DNA of 64,000 nt from Cohnella sp. SGD-V74 (GTDB taxonomy: Bacteria; Bacillota; Bacilli; Paenibacillales; Paenibacillaceae), in the NCBI RefSeq assembly GCF_003001675.1, contig NZ_PVYW01000015.1, positions 1 through 64,000 on the forward strand, read 5' to 3'. Made by a program: the position numbers and the translations under genes. This document shows, in pieces, positions 33,350-45,601 of this stretch (positions are counted from its first letter, which is position 1; every line of letters starts with the position of its first letter). The notes below the pieces were generated by a model. It did no database searches. It was not told the DNA's origin and saw nothing but the letters and a program-made list of their open reading frames with translations.

Positions 33350-34941
33350 CCGGCCTGCCGACGATAGTCGTTCGGACCGACACCGACGAGCTTCTTGAAT
33401 CTTCTGGAGAAATGCGAAATGTTCGCATAGCCGGCCCTGCCGGCGATCGTTGCAATCGGCATATTTGTCTTGGCCAGAAGCTCCTTGGCAAGCTGCATCC
33501 GCTCTCGCACGACATAATCGGTAACCGACATGCCGACCTCTTTCTTAAAGAGCCTGTCCAAATAGTCCGGGTTCAAAAAAACGTGATTCGCCAGCGTTTC
33601 GCGCGACAAATCCTCGGACTCGAGATGCTTGGCAACGTGCGCCTTCACCTTCTCCACGATCGACTGCGATTGCCCGCCTTGACCTGCATAAGCCACCGCC
33701 TTGGCGACCAGATGCCGAACCCAGACGAGCATGTCCACTACGCTGTCTGCAGATTTGGCTGTCAGTCTGACCGATTCCGGATCGCCGAACAGCTGATGGG
33801 CGTGGACCCCTTTCAGCTTGAGCGCATAATACGCCATCTGCATGAAATTATGCTGGAACCGGTTCAGCGCTTCGGCGTCCACCCCTTCCCGGTCGACAGA
33901 CCTCTGAAGAAACTGCTCCGCCTCCGCAAGCACCTTATCCGCCGAGTCCTCCATCAGCATGACAGGCCACAGCTCCATCTCCGGAAGCGAGACGCGCGCG
34001 CTCGGCCGCGGCTCCGACGTCAGAAACGCTCTGTTGGCGAATGCGACGTTATTCTCGGACAGCAGCGTCAACTGCTGCACGGCAGCCGCCAGTTGATGGC
34101 TGTATACGGCCTCGCCGATGTAGCACGAAATATCGCAGTAGAAGTAGTCGTTGCAAGCACGAATGTATCCCTCGCACGTCTGCCTGAGCGGCTCCGATCC
34201 CTTCTTGCCGCTCGGCTCGTCCGCCGGCACGATCGCCAGCAGCAGCCTCGGCGGCTCCAGCGCGACCATCTGGCCTCCGCCGTCGTTCAGCAGCGTCTCC
34301 TCGGCGCTGTTTCTTAGCGCGTATTCGATCATTCGGATTTCCCTCTGGCTGAGCTCTTTATGGAACCGCTGGACTTCGATCAGAATCGGAACGAGTCGCA
34401 TCTGCGGAGCGAACGGAATGTTGCGCTCGTCCGCCGCCGACCGGATCGCCTCCGGATGCGAAGGAATGGCATGGCGAATAATGTCCAGCCAGAAGCGCTC
34501 GGCGAGCAGAGGCTGATGCTTGCTCCAGAATTGACCTAATCGGCTGTACTCGAGCAGCTTCGTTTCCTTGCGGATCTTCTGCGTCGCCTTCAAGACCGCC
34601 TGCTCCAGCTCTCCCGTCGAAACCGGCTTCAGCAAATAATCGATGCTGCCGAGCTGCATCGCCTGCTGCGCGTACTTGAAATCCGCATGGCAGGTCATGA
34701 AGACGCACTCCGTCAGCGGATACCGCTCCTTCACCCATGCGAGCAACTCCAAGCCGCTTCCTTGCGGCATCTCGATATCGCAGATCATCAGGTCGATCGT
34801 CCGCTCCTCGAACGCTTCCTTGGCCTGCCGGACATTGTAAGCCAGATGGACCTCGCCGATACCGAGCTCCTCCCAGCGAAGTCCCGCTTTTACCGACTCG
34901 GCCATCCAGCGCTCATCGTCTACGACCAGCACTTGCAGCAT
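33337..34941 (-). CDS. YesN-type response regulator with AraC DNA-binding domain
   Basis: 534 residues from ATG 34941 (GGAGG 7 bases upstream). The N-terminal receiver domain has acidic residues VVDDE, the phosphorylatable Asp in LMICDIEMPQG near residue 55, and the Lys in YLLKPVS. A long central region of about 300 residues of unassigned type follows, then the AraC double helix-turn-helix (LSRETLANHVFLNPDYLDRLFKKEVGMS; MPIATIAGRAGYANISHFSRRFKKLVGVGPNDY). Two bases separate it from the kinase gene, so the pair is co-translated. Its likely targets carry the shared element found before the kinase and the binding-protein genes. Confidence 0.93.
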   Translation of the reverse strand: MLQVLVVDDERWMAESVKAGLRWEELGIGEVHLAYNVRQAKEAFEERTIDLMICDIEMPQGSGLELLAWVKERYPLTECVFMTCHADFKYAQQAMQLGSIDYLLKPVSTGELEQAVLKATQKIRKETKLLEYSRLGQFWSKHQPLLAERFWLDIIRHAIPSHPEAIRSAADERNIPFAPQMRLVPILIEVQRFHKELSQREIRMIEYALRNSAEETLLNDGGGQMVALEPPRLLLAIVPADEPSGKKGSEPLRQTCEGYIRACNDYFYCDISCYIGEAVYSHQLAAAVQQLTLLSENNVAFANRAFLTSEPRPSARVSLPEMELWPVMLMEDSADKVLAEAEQFLQRSVDREGVDAEALNRFQHNFMQMAYYALKLKGVHAHQLFGDPESVRLTAKSADSVVDMLVWVRHLVAKAVAYAGQGGQSQSIVEKVKAHVAKHLESEDLSRETLANHVFLNPDYLDRLFKKEVGMSVTDYVVRERMQLAKELLAKTNMPIATIAGRAGYANISHFSRRFKKLVGVGPNDYRRQAGGRK

Positions 34942-34943
34942 AC

Positions 34944-36710
34944 TCAGTCCTCCTCGCTCCAGGCTGCCGGTCGAAGCGGCAGCCTGATCTCGACCTTGGC
35001 GCCGTGCGGCTCGGTTTTGCCGAACCGGATCGAAGCCCGCTGTCCGTACAATAATTGCAGGCGCCGCCGCGCATTCCATATGCCGATATGCTCTCCTTCT
35101 TCGTCGACGACCCGGTTGCCCCGGCTGATTTCCTCCAGCGCCTCCTGCCTGAACCCCGGGCCGTTATCCTGTATCGCGATGCGAATCCACTCCTCGTCGT
35201 CCGCTTCTCCGGCTTCCAGATCGATGATCATGGCGAGCAGAGTCGGCTCATCCAGCGTAATCGCGTGTTTAACGGTATTTTCCGCAAATGTGTGAAGCAG
35301 CAGCGGCGGGATCGGCGTGCGCATCAGGAAGTCCGGCGCCTGAAGTTCGCAGCGAAAGTTCTCCGAGTATCTCAGCTCCTGGATGCGGACGTAGTTCCGG
35401 ATATGCTCCAGCTCTTCCCCGAGCGTAACGAAGGTAAGGTTGCTCCGCAGCATGTAACGAAAGTAATGAACGAGGCAAAGCGAGATTTCCTCGGCCAGCT
35501 CGTTGTTCTTCGTACGGGCCAGCACGTGCACCATATTGAGAGAATTGATAAAAAAGTGGGGATTAAGCTGAAGCTGCAAGTGCTGGAGCTCGGCCTTCTG
35601 CTTGCTCAGCTTCTCTTCGTATACGCTGATCCGAAGCTCGCGAATTTGGGACATCATCCCGTTGAAGGTATCTCGGACGACGGCCAGCTCCTCGGAGGTC
35701 GGAAATCGGGGAATACGCGTCTCCAGATTGCCCTCTCCGATCCGCTTCATCGCCTGCAGCAGCCGGTTAAGGGGAACGAGCAGCACCTTGCGGAGAAAGT
35801 ACAAGCCCAGCGGCAGAAGCGCGATCGCTCCGAGCGTAATGAGCGCCACCAGCCTTTGCAGCTGCGGCAGCTTCTCCAATATTTTCTCCTCCGGAATAAA
35901 AGCGATCAGGCTGAAGTCGCCTTTGGAGGAGCGGTCTCCTACGGCCAGAAACCGGTCGTCGCTCCCCGTCAGGTAGTAATGGCTCAAGTCTTCCGCGACG
36001 GCTGCGCCCGTACGATCGACGAACGCTTCATTCGACAGCGGCATACCTTGCAGGTCCGCGAACAGCACCGCTCCTTCGGCCCCGATATGAATGAACTCCA
36101 GCGGAATGTCCGTCCGGTCGATGTTGATCCAGGCGCCGAGATACACTCTGTCGTACTTCATTAGCCGAATCAGGTAATGAGCGTTACCGAGCTGCCGGAC
36201 GTGCCACCTTTTATGAAACAGCTCCTTGGCAGTCTGGCCGCGAGCAGCCGTCTCCTCCACGTAGTCGCGGACGAACTGCCGTTCGTCCATCGTCGTTCTG
36301 GTGCTGTGGGCCGGAATGTACTCGTCCCGTACAGCGGAGTAGACGAAGAGCCCGTCCACCGCCTGAAGGGAGGGAAGCATCCCGGATACGTTCGCCGACA
36401 GCCGGCGAACGGCGCTGTACCGTTCGAAGTCGGTCCCGGAATCCAGCTCTTCCAGCTCGGGACCGGCGCCGATCAGGCCGAGCAAATAATCGTCGGCATT
36501 TTGCAGGTTTCTGTCGAATTGGTCCATGCACATGGACATTAAGTTTTTGTTCGAATCGGCCACCTGGCTGCGAACGACCTTGACGGCATACAAGTTGGAG
36601 TAGATGAGCAATCCGATCAAGGGAGCGACCAGCAGTACGATTCCCGCGATCAGCTTGATGCGCAGCGACTTCCATGAAATGCGCGTTAATCTGCCGAGTG
36701 GATTAGTCAT
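34944..36710 (-). CDS. YesM-type sensor histidine kinase
   Basis: About 588 residues from ATG 36710, with GAGGTG 7 bases upstream; an ATG at 36725 is an alternative. Transmembrane helix 1 (LIAGIVLLVAPLIGLLIY) and helix 2 (LVALITLGAIALLPLGLYFL) frame an extracellular sensor of about 250 residues. A HAMP domain follows (LNRLLQAMKRIGEGNLETRI), then the His_kinase domain with the phosphoacceptor in QLNPHFFINSLNMVHVLA and the ATP-binding HATPase_c (NTVKHAI, DNGPGF, GIWNARRRLQLLYG). Kinases of this class sense extracellular sugars or the loaded binding protein. Cotranscribed with the response-regulator gene. Confidence 0.93.
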   Translation of the reverse strand: MTNPLGRLTRISWKSLRIKLIAGIVLLVAPLIGLLIYSNLYAVKVVRSQVADSNKNLMSMCMDQFDRNLQNADDYLLGLIGAGPELEELDSGTDFERYSAVRRLSANVSGMLPSLQAVDGLFVYSAVRDEYIPAHSTRTTMDERQFVRDYVEETAARGQTAKELFHKRWHVRQLGNAHYLIRLMKYDRVYLGAWINIDRTDIPLEFIHIGAEGAVLFADLQGMPLSNEAFVDRTGAAVAEDLSHYYLTGSDDRFLAVGDRSSKGDFSLIAFIPEEKILEKLPQLQRLVALITLGAIALLPLGLYFLRKVLLVPLNRLLQAMKRIGEGNLETRIPRFPTSEELAVVRDTFNGMMSQIRELRISVYEEKLSKQKAELQHLQLQLNPHFFINSLNMVHVLARTKNNELAEEISLCLVHYFRYMLRSNLTFVTLGEELEHIRNYVRIQELRYSENFRCELQAPDFLMRTPIPPLLLHTFAENTVKHAITLDEPTLLAMIIDLEAGEADDEEWIRIAIQDNGPGFRQEALEEISRGNRVVDEEGEHIGIWNARRRLQLLYGQRASIRFGKTEPHGAKVEIRLPLRPAAWSEED

Positions 36711-36769
36711 TGTCGGGCACCTCATGGGGTTCAGATTCAACCGGGTCGTCCAGCGATGATTGATTATCG

Positions 36770-36825
36770 ATTATAGCATTCGCTTATGCTCCGTATTCGA
36801 CTTCCTTGTTGCCTATTGTCGACCT
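36770..36825 (-). promoter_or_regulatory. Promoter and putative operator of the kinase-regulator operon
   Basis: Minus strand: the 38-bp element at 36788-36825 (AGGTCGACAATAGGCAAC, then GTCGAATACGGAGC), 30/38 identical to 33312-33349, is followed by a -10 TATAAT at 36770-36775. The second GTCGA half-site starts 26 bp before the -10, in the position of a weak -35, as expected for an activated promoter. It suggests autoregulation by the response regulator. Confidence 0.6.
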
Positions 36826-36832
36826 GTTCCGC

Positions 36833-37954
36833 TCATTCCCGCTGACGGTTCCGGTATTGCCGCGGCGTAACGCCGGTATGCTTTTTGAACACCTTGATGA
36901 AATGGCTCTGATCGTGAAAATTCAGTCTGGAGCTGATCGCAAGCAGCGTATCGTCGGTATAAATCAGCAGCTTCCCGGCTTCCTCTATCTTCTCGCGCTG
37001 AATATACTCGCTGACGGTGATGCCGGTCTCCTTCCGGAACAATTGCGACAAATAACCGGGGGCAAGCCCGGCTGCGTCCGCAAGCTGCGCCAGCGTAATG
37101 TCCTCGTACAGATGGTTGAAAATATAGTTCTGACAAGCCGCGATCGCTCTGGAATAACGCCGGCTCTTCTGGCTGCGAACCCGCCCGGCAAAGTCGAGCA
37201 GCGCCTCTTGGCCGACCCGGCCTACCTCCTCGGCGTCCTGCAGTTCTTCAATGTGCTGAATATACAGATCGCTGACCGTAAACGCGGTCTCCGGATACAG
37301 CCCGCCGTCGATAGCGGCCCGAGTGACAAGCGTAATAAGGCAGATCGCGAGATTTTTCTCGTTCCGCAGCCGGCTTCTCTTCGATAGCACGCCTACGCCT
37401 TCTCTCGGGATCAGATCGAGCTGATCGGCCAATTCCTCCTTGCGGCCTTCTTTCACATATTGAAGCATCCGCTTCTCCAAAATCGGATCGTGATGGAAAA
37501 CGAAGTTCTCGCGGCGGTCCGACAAATCGAGATCGACATCCTGGGCGGGAACGGCCGGCAGTTCGCTGCTTAGGCTCGGCTGATAAACATCGGCCATGTC
37601 CAGCTTGCTGCCGTGGATGAGATAATACAGAAGCGCGCCGGCATTCAGCAGATCGGTTTTGTTCTTGACCGTAGGTCCCATGATGACGGCCCCGAGCGGT
37701 TGTCCGGCCGAGCCCAGACGGAGGGTCAGACAGCTTGCCAACCCGTCGGCTGCGCTTAATGCGGGAGCGGCATACGGAATGTCCGGAGGAACCGATTCGT
37801 CGCGCTCTTCCGGAGGAACGGCAGGCTGCCCGGGCGGATATCCGGCGGCAAGCGCTCCGTCCCGGTCGTGATAACGAATGGGAATATGAAAATTGTCGTA
37901 CATCAGCTTGCAAATATAACGGATATCGTCCGCGTTGAAGCTGCGTCCCCGCAT
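36833..37954 (-). CDS. AraC-family regulator of the GH3 locus
   Basis: 373 residues. The first 100 residues resemble a PocR/GAF-like sensor (FNADDIRYICKLMYDNFHIPIRYHDRDG; LGAVIMGPTV). The middle is helical (YVKEGRKEELADQL) as in regulators of the YSIRK or PocR type. The C-terminal AraC domain has two helix-turn-helix motifs (ITLAQLADAAGLAPGYLSQLFRKETGIT; TLLAISSRLNFHDQSHFIKVFKKHTGVTPRQYR). GGAGGGG precedes ATG 37954. It is divergent from the GH3 gene (157 bp) and is likely its activator; the gene order also places it just upstream of the kinase-regulator operon. Confidence 0.88.
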   Translation of the reverse strand: MRGRSFNADDIRYICKLMYDNFHIPIRYHDRDGALAAGYPPGQPAVPPEERDESVPPDIPYAAPALSAADGLASCLTLRLGSAGQPLGAVIMGPTVKNKTDLLNAGALLYYLIHGSKLDMADVYQPSLSSELPAVPAQDVDLDLSDRRENFVFHHDPILEKRMLQYVKEGRKEELADQLDLIPREGVGVLSKRSRLRNEKNLAICLITLVTRAAIDGGLYPETAFTVSDLYIQHIEELQDAEEVGRVGQEALLDFAGRVRSQKSRRYSRAIAACQNYIFNHLYEDITLAQLADAAGLAPGYLSQLFRKETGITVSEYIQREKIEEAGKLLIYTDDTLLAISSRLNFHDQSHFIKVFKKHTGVTPRQYRNRQRE

Positions 37955-38111
37955 TGTCGACCCCTCCCGATGGTTGAATAGAATTCCGTAAATATAGGTT
38001 ATCTACAATTAATATAAATTTAATACCATAAAACCGTCAAAAAATTCGTTAAAATGAGCTCGAATCAAAATGAAAGCGATTACGGACAAGAGAACGAGGA
38101 GGAGAATCAAG

Positions 38112-40382
38112 ATGACAAGAGACATACCAGCCCTGATCTCGCAAATGACGTTGGAGGAAAAGGCCGGGCTCTGCTCGGGGCTCGACTTCTGGCGGACCAA
38201 AGCGGTGGAGCGGCTCGGCATTCCGTCGGTTATGGTCACGGACGGCCCGCACGGACTGCGCAAGCAAAAGGGAGAGAGCGACCATGTCGGTCTGTTCAAC
38301 AGCGTGCCTGCTACCTGCTTCCCGTCGGCGGCGGGCTTGGCCTGCTCCTGGGACCGCAGCTTGATCGAGCAGGTAGGCGTTGCGCTCGGAGAGGAATGCC
38401 AGGCCGAAGAGGTGGCCGTGCTGCTCGGTCCCGGCGCGAATATCAAGCGTTCGCCTCTCTGCGGCAGAAACTTCGAATACTTCTCCGAAGACCCTTACCT
38501 CTCCTCGGAAATGGCGGCAAGCCATATTAAAGGCGTGCAAAGCCAAGGCGTCGGCACTTCGCTGAAGCATTTCGCCGTCAACAACCAGGAGCATCGCAGA
38601 ATGACGATCGACGCGATCGTGGACGAGCGCACGCTGAGGGAAATCTACCTGGCCAGCTTCGAAGGCGCGGTGAAGCAGGCGCAGCCTTGGACGGTCATGT
38701 CCGCTTACAATCAGGTCAATGGCGCGTTCGCCTCCGAGAACGGCTATTTGCTGACGGACATTCTGAAGAACGAATGGGGACATGAAGGGTTTGTCGTATC
38801 CGACTGGGGCGCGGTGAACGAGCGGGCCGCAGGCTTGGCCGCGGGTCTGGAGCTGGAAATGCCCTCGAGCCACGGACTCGGAGACCGTAAAATCGTCGAA
38901 GCGGTCAAACGCGGAGAACTGTCCGAGGACGCGTTAGATCGGGCGGTAGAACGGATATTGACCGTCATCTTCCGGGCGGTCGACAACCGGAGGCCGGACG
39001 CCTCGTACGACCGCGAAGCCCATCACCGGCTGGCCAGAGAAGTGGCGCGGGAAAGCATGGTGCTGCTGAAAAACGAAGACGGCATCCTGCCGCTTGCAAA
39101 GAAAGGAACGATTGCCGTCATCGGGGCGTTCGCCGAGCAGCCGAGATACCAGGGCGGGGGAAGCTCCCACGTCAGCCCGACCAGGCTGGAGAACGTTCTG
39201 GAGGAGATCCGTCGTTCCGCCGGTCACGAGGCGGTCGTTACTTATGCGCCGGGCTATTCCCCGGATACCGATGAAATCGACGATGCGCTGCTTCGGGAAG
39301 CGGCCGCCGCGGCCGCGCAGGCAGACGTGGCGATCCTGTTCGCCGGCTTGCCGGATCGCTATGAGTCGGAGGCTTACGATCGGGTCCATCTGTCGATCCC
39401 GGACAATCATCGGAAGCTGATTGAAGAAGTATCTCAAACGCAGAGCCGTCTGATCGTCGTTTTGAGCAACGGCGCACCGATCGAGATGCCTTGGCTGGGC
39501 CAAGCGAAAGCTGTGCTGGAAGCCTACTTGGGCGGGCAGGCGCTGGGCGGCGCTATCGCCGATCTGCTGTTCGGGGACGCCAATCCTTGCGGCAAGCTCG
39601 CGGAAACGTTCCCGGTCCGGCTCAGCGACAATCCTTCCTATTTGAATTTCCCGGGCGAAGGCGACCGGGTCGAGTACAAGGAAGGACTGTTTGTCGGCTA
39701 TCGCTACTACGATAAGAAGGAGCTCGCTCCTCTGTTCCCGTTCGGCTTCGGACTCAGCTATACGTCGTTCGAATATACGGACATTGCGGTCGATAAAAAA
39801 ACGCTTAGCGATCAGGAGTCGCTGACCGTTCGCGTCAAAGTACAAAATACGGGAAGCCTCGCCGGCAAAGAGATCGTTCAACTGTACGTCAACGACGTGC
39901 AGAGCAGCGTCATTCGTCCGGACAAGGAGCTGAAAGGCTTCGAGAAGGTAGAGCTGCAGCCGGGAGAAGAAAAAACGGTCAGCTTCGTTCTCGATAAGCG
40001 CGCCTTCGCCTACTACAATACGGAGCTGAAGGATTGGCACGTGGAAAGCGGAGACTTCCGCATTCTGGTCGGCCGCTCGTCCGCCGATATCGTTCTGCAG
40101 GAAACGGTTCGCGTAGAGTCGTCGGTAACGGTGCGCATCAAGGCGACCCGCAATTCGACAATCGGCGATCTGATGAGCGATCCTGAGCGGGCGGAGCTGG
40201 TCGGCGAATGGATGAAAAAAATGAGCGCGGCCAACGACACCCTCGGCATGCTTCAGGAAGACGGCTCCGAGATGGTGGCGGCAATGATGCGATATATGCC
40301 GCTGCGGGCGCTCGTCTCGTTCAGCCAGGGCGCCTTGACCGACGAAATGCTGGATCATATGCTTGCGGAGCTGAACAAGTAG
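38112..40382 (+). CDS. Glycoside hydrolase family 3 beta-glycosidase
   Basis: 756 residues from ATG 38112, which follows GAGGAGG by 9 bases. The N-terminal (alpha/beta)8 barrel carries the nucleophile Asp231 in FVVSDWGAV and the substrate-binding KHFAVNNQEHRR. The alpha/beta sandwich domain follows (REVARESMVLLKNEDGILPL, then LSYTSFEY), and then a C-terminal fibronectin III-like domain (LTVRVKVQNTGSLAGKEIVQLYV). It is typical of beta-glucosidases/xylosidases of the BglB class. No signal peptide, so it acts on imported oligosaccharides, matching the cytosolic sulfatase. The last 75 residues are an extra helical tail beyond the Fn3 domain. The upstream 37955-38111 is AT-rich and probably holds the regulated promoter. 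Confidence 0.93.
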   Translation: MTRDIPALISQMTLEEKAGLCSGLDFWRTKAVERLGIPSVMVTDGPHGLRKQKGESDHVGLFNSVPATCFPSAAGLACSWDRSLIEQVGVALGEECQAEEVAVLLGPGANIKRSPLCGRNFEYFSEDPYLSSEMAASHIKGVQSQGVGTSLKHFAVNNQEHRRMTIDAIVDERTLREIYLASFEGAVKQAQPWTVMSAYNQVNGAFASENGYLLTDILKNEWGHEGFVVSDWGAVNERAAGLAAGLELEMPSSHGLGDRKIVEAVKRGELSEDALDRAVERILTVIFRAVDNRRPDASYDREAHHRLAREVARESMVLLKNEDGILPLAKKGTIAVIGAFAEQPRYQGGGSSHVSPTRLENVLEEIRRSAGHEAVVTYAPGYSPDTDEIDDALLREAAAAAAQADVAILFAGLPDRYESEAYDRVHLSIPDNHRKLIEEVSQTQSRLIVVLSNGAPIEMPWLGQAKAVLEAYLGGQALGGAIADLLFGDANPCGKLAETFPVRLSDNPSYLNFPGEGDRVEYKEGLFVGYRYYDKKELAPLFPFGFGLSYTSFEYTDIAVDKKTLSDQESLTVRVKVQNTGSLAGKEIVQLYVNDVQSSVIRPDKELKGFEKVELQPGEEKTVSFVLDKRAFAYYNTELKDWHVESGDFRILVGRSSADIVLQETVRVESSVTVRIKATRNSTIGDLMSDPERAELVGEWMKKMSAANDTLGMLQEDGSEMVAAMMRYMPLRALVSFSQGALTDEMLDHMLAELNK

Positions 40383-40432
40383 AACATAAAGAAGACGAAT
40401 CTCCGTCCGGGAAGATTCGTCTTCTTTATGTT
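40383..40432. terminator. Strong bidirectional terminator
   Basis: A perfect 20-bp stem: AACATAAAGAAGACGAATCT (40383-40402) and AGATTCGTCTTCTTTATGTT (40413-40432), with the loop CCGTCCGGGA. It separates the GH3 gene from the converging uvrA. Confidence 0.85.
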
Positions 40433-40456
40433 GGCGTCAGGTACGTTCGGCTGAAT

Positions 40457-43315
<2,859 letters not shown>

Positions 43316-43390
43316 AACGAAAAAGCCCCTTTCGCGACAAGGCGGGGGCTGCTCTTCCAGCTTGGCCGTCCGCAGTCGCACTCCGAATAG

Positions 43391-43437
43391 GAATGTACGT
43401 TCCCGTACATTATACCGGACTGCGGGCAGCCTTGCAA
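43391..43437 (-). promoter_or_regulatory. uvrA promoter with LexA (SOS) box
   Basis: Minus strand: -35 TTGCAA (43432-43437), 17-bp spacer, -10 TATAAT (43409-43414), then GAACGTACATTC (43391-43402) at the start site. The Gram-positive LexA consensus is CGAAC-N4-GTTCG; this box has one half-site GAAC and the other ATTC, one mismatch. The box lies downstream of the -10, where LexA would block initiation. Confidence 0.7.
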
Positions 43438-43512
43438 ATACATTTGAGAGGATGTTCAAAAAGCCGGCTTCATGAACACGCACTTGTAAGGAACTTGCAG
43501 AAGCAGAGTCAG

Positions 43513-45513
43513 CTACATGGTCGCCTTCAGCTCGAGCAGAGCGTCGCGGAGCTCCGCGGCGCGTTCGAACTGCAGGCCCTTCGCGGCTTCCTTCATCTCG
43601 AACTCCAGACGCTCGATGACGGAAGCGCGATCCTTCTTCGACAGCTTGCTCAGATCTTCGGCGCCCGTCAGATAGGAACGCTTCGACTCCACCGCTTTCG
43701 TCGCTTCGATGAGATCGCGCACCTTCTTGACGACCGTCTGCGGCGTAATGCCGTGCTGCTCGTTGTAGGCGAGCTGAATCTTGCGGCGACGTTCGGTCTC
43801 GCCGATCGCCCGCTCCATCGAATCGGTGATCTTGTCGCCGTACATAATGACGCGTCCTTCCGCGTTCCGCGCCGAGCGGCCGATCGTCTGGATGAGCGAG
43901 CGCTCCGAACGCAGGAAGCCTTCCTTGTCGGCGTCCAGAATCGCAACCAGGCTGACCTCCGGCAAATCAAGGCCTTCCCGCAGCAAGTTGATGCCGACGA
44001 CGACGTCGTACGTGCCCAGACGCAGATCGCGCAAAATCGCCATCCGCTCCAGCGTCTTGACGTCGGAGTGCAAGTAGCTGACCTTGATGCCGACTTCCTT
44101 CATATAATCGGTCAAGTCTTCGGACATTTTCTTGGTCAGCGTCGTTACGAGCACGCGCTCGTCCTTGGCGATCCGGTCGCGGATCTCGCCGAGCAGATCG
44201 TCGATCTGCCCCTTCGTCGGGCGTACCTCGATAATAGGGTCGATGAGACCGGTCGGACGGATGATCTGTTCGACGACGGTCGGGCAATGCTCCAGCTCGT
44301 AAGGACCCGGCGTCGCGGAGACGTAGACGAGCTGCTTCGCCTTCTGTTCGAATTCCTCGAATCGGAGAGGCCGGTTGTCCTTGGCCGACGGAAGGCGGAA
44401 ACCGTGGTCGACGAGCACCGATTTGCGAGCCTGGTCCCCGTTGTACATCGCCCGGACCTGCGGCAGCGTGACGTGCGATTCGTCGATGACGACGACGAAG
44501 TCGTCCGGGAAGAAGTCCATCAGCGTATACGGAGTCGCTCCGCGTTCGCGGAACGTCATCGGTCCGGAGTAGTTCTCGATGCCGGAGCAGAAGCCCATCT
44601 CCGCCATCATCTCCAGATCGTAGCGCGTGCGCTGCTCCAGCCGCTGCGCCTCGAGCAGCTTCCCTTGCTCCCTTAACTCGGCCAGCCGTTCCTCCAACTC
44701 CCGTTCGATATTCACCAGCGCGCGCTTCATTTTCTCCTCGCCGGTTACGAAGTGGGATCCCGGGAAAATAACGACGTGCTCCCGCTCGGCCGTAATCTCG
44801 CCCGTCAGCACGTCGATCTCCGTAATCCGCTCGATCTCGTCGCCGAACATCTCGACCCGAATCGCGGAATCTCCTCTGGATGCGGGAAAAATCTCGATGA
44901 CGTCGCCGCGCACGCGGAACGTGCTCCGAACAAAGTTGAGATCGTTGCGCGTGTACTGAATGTCGATCAGCTTGTGCAAAATCGCGTTGCGCGACTTCTC
45001 CATGCCCACCCGCAGGCTGAGCCGAAGATCCCGGTACTCCTCCGGGGAACCGAGACCGTAGATGCACGAGACGCTGGCCACGATAATGACGTCTCTTCTC
45101 TCGAACAGCGCCGCCGTGGAGGAGTGCCGCATTTTATCGATCTCGTCGTTGATGCTGGAATCCTTCTCGATATACGTATCCGTGGACGGAATATACGCCT
45201 CGGGCTGATAGTAATCATAGTAACTGACGAAGTATTCCACCGCGTTCTCCGGAAAAAATTCCTTGAACTCGCTGCACAGCTGCATCGCCAGCGTCTTGTT
45301 GTGCGCGATGACAAGCGTCGGACGGTTCACCTGAGCGATCGTCTGGGCGATCGTATACGTCTTCCCCGTCCCCGTCGCCCCGAGCAGCGTCTGGTGCCTC
45401 TTCCCGGCCAATATGCCCTCCGCCAGCTGGCTGATCGCTCCCGGCTGGTCGCCGGAAGGCGAGTATTCGGATACCAGCTTAAACGGTTTGTTCAACAATT
45501 CCGTTTCTGCCAT
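43513..45513 (-). CDS. uvrB: Excinuclease ABC subunit B
   Basis: 666 residues, the normal UvrB length. It is the damage-verification helicase-like subunit that receives DNA from UvrA and recruits UvrC. Motifs: Walker A LLGATGTGKTYTI, the beta-hairpin region (EYFVSYYDYYQPEAYIPSTDTYIEKDSSIND), motif II VVIDESHVTLPQ, motif VI QTIGRSARN, and the C-terminal UVR domain (IERLEFEMKEAAKGLQFERAAELRDALLEL) that binds UvrC. uvrA follows 197 bp downstream with its own promoter, so the two are not strictly one operon. Confidence 0.97.
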   Translation of the reverse strand: MAETELLNKPFKLVSEYSPSGDQPGAISQLAEGILAGKRHQTLLGATGTGKTYTIAQTIAQVNRPTLVIAHNKTLAMQLCSEFKEFFPENAVEYFVSYYDYYQPEAYIPSTDTYIEKDSSINDEIDKMRHSSTAALFERRDVIIVASVSCIYGLGSPEEYRDLRLSLRVGMEKSRNAILHKLIDIQYTRNDLNFVRSTFRVRGDVIEIFPASRGDSAIRVEMFGDEIERITEIDVLTGEITAEREHVVIFPGSHFVTGEEKMKRALVNIERELEERLAELREQGKLLEAQRLEQRTRYDLEMMAEMGFCSGIENYSGPMTFRERGATPYTLMDFFPDDFVVVIDESHVTLPQVRAMYNGDQARKSVLVDHGFRLPSAKDNRPLRFEEFEQKAKQLVYVSATPGPYELEHCPTVVEQIIRPTGLIDPIIEVRPTKGQIDDLLGEIRDRIAKDERVLVTTLTKKMSEDLTDYMKEVGIKVSYLHSDVKTLERMAILRDLRLGTYDVVVGINLLREGLDLPEVSLVAILDADKEGFLRSERSLIQTIGRSARNAEGRVIMYGDKITDSMERAIGETERRRKIQLAYNEQHGITPQTVVKKVRDLIEATKAVESKRSYLTGAEDLSKLSKKDRASVIERLEFEMKEAAKGLQFERAAELRDALLELKATM

Positions 45514-45601
45514 CTGCTCTCTGCCCCTTTCGCATCCGCGGCCTTGCCCGATCGGGCGTCCCGATTCGCTCGGCTGTTCGGATCGTCATTTTCCGTCATC
45601 A

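Noticed and set aside
37955..38111. A third copy of the GTCGA direct-repeat element before the GH3 gene
   Set aside because: GTCAAAAAATTCG and CTCGAAT are present but the spacing and bases differ too much from the two good copies.
43440..43512. Imperfect palindrome TGTTCATGAAGC..GGCTTTTTGAACA after uvrB as a third LexA site or terminator
   Set aside because: It does not fit the LexA spacing and has no T-run at the end; it may be a weak hairpin only.
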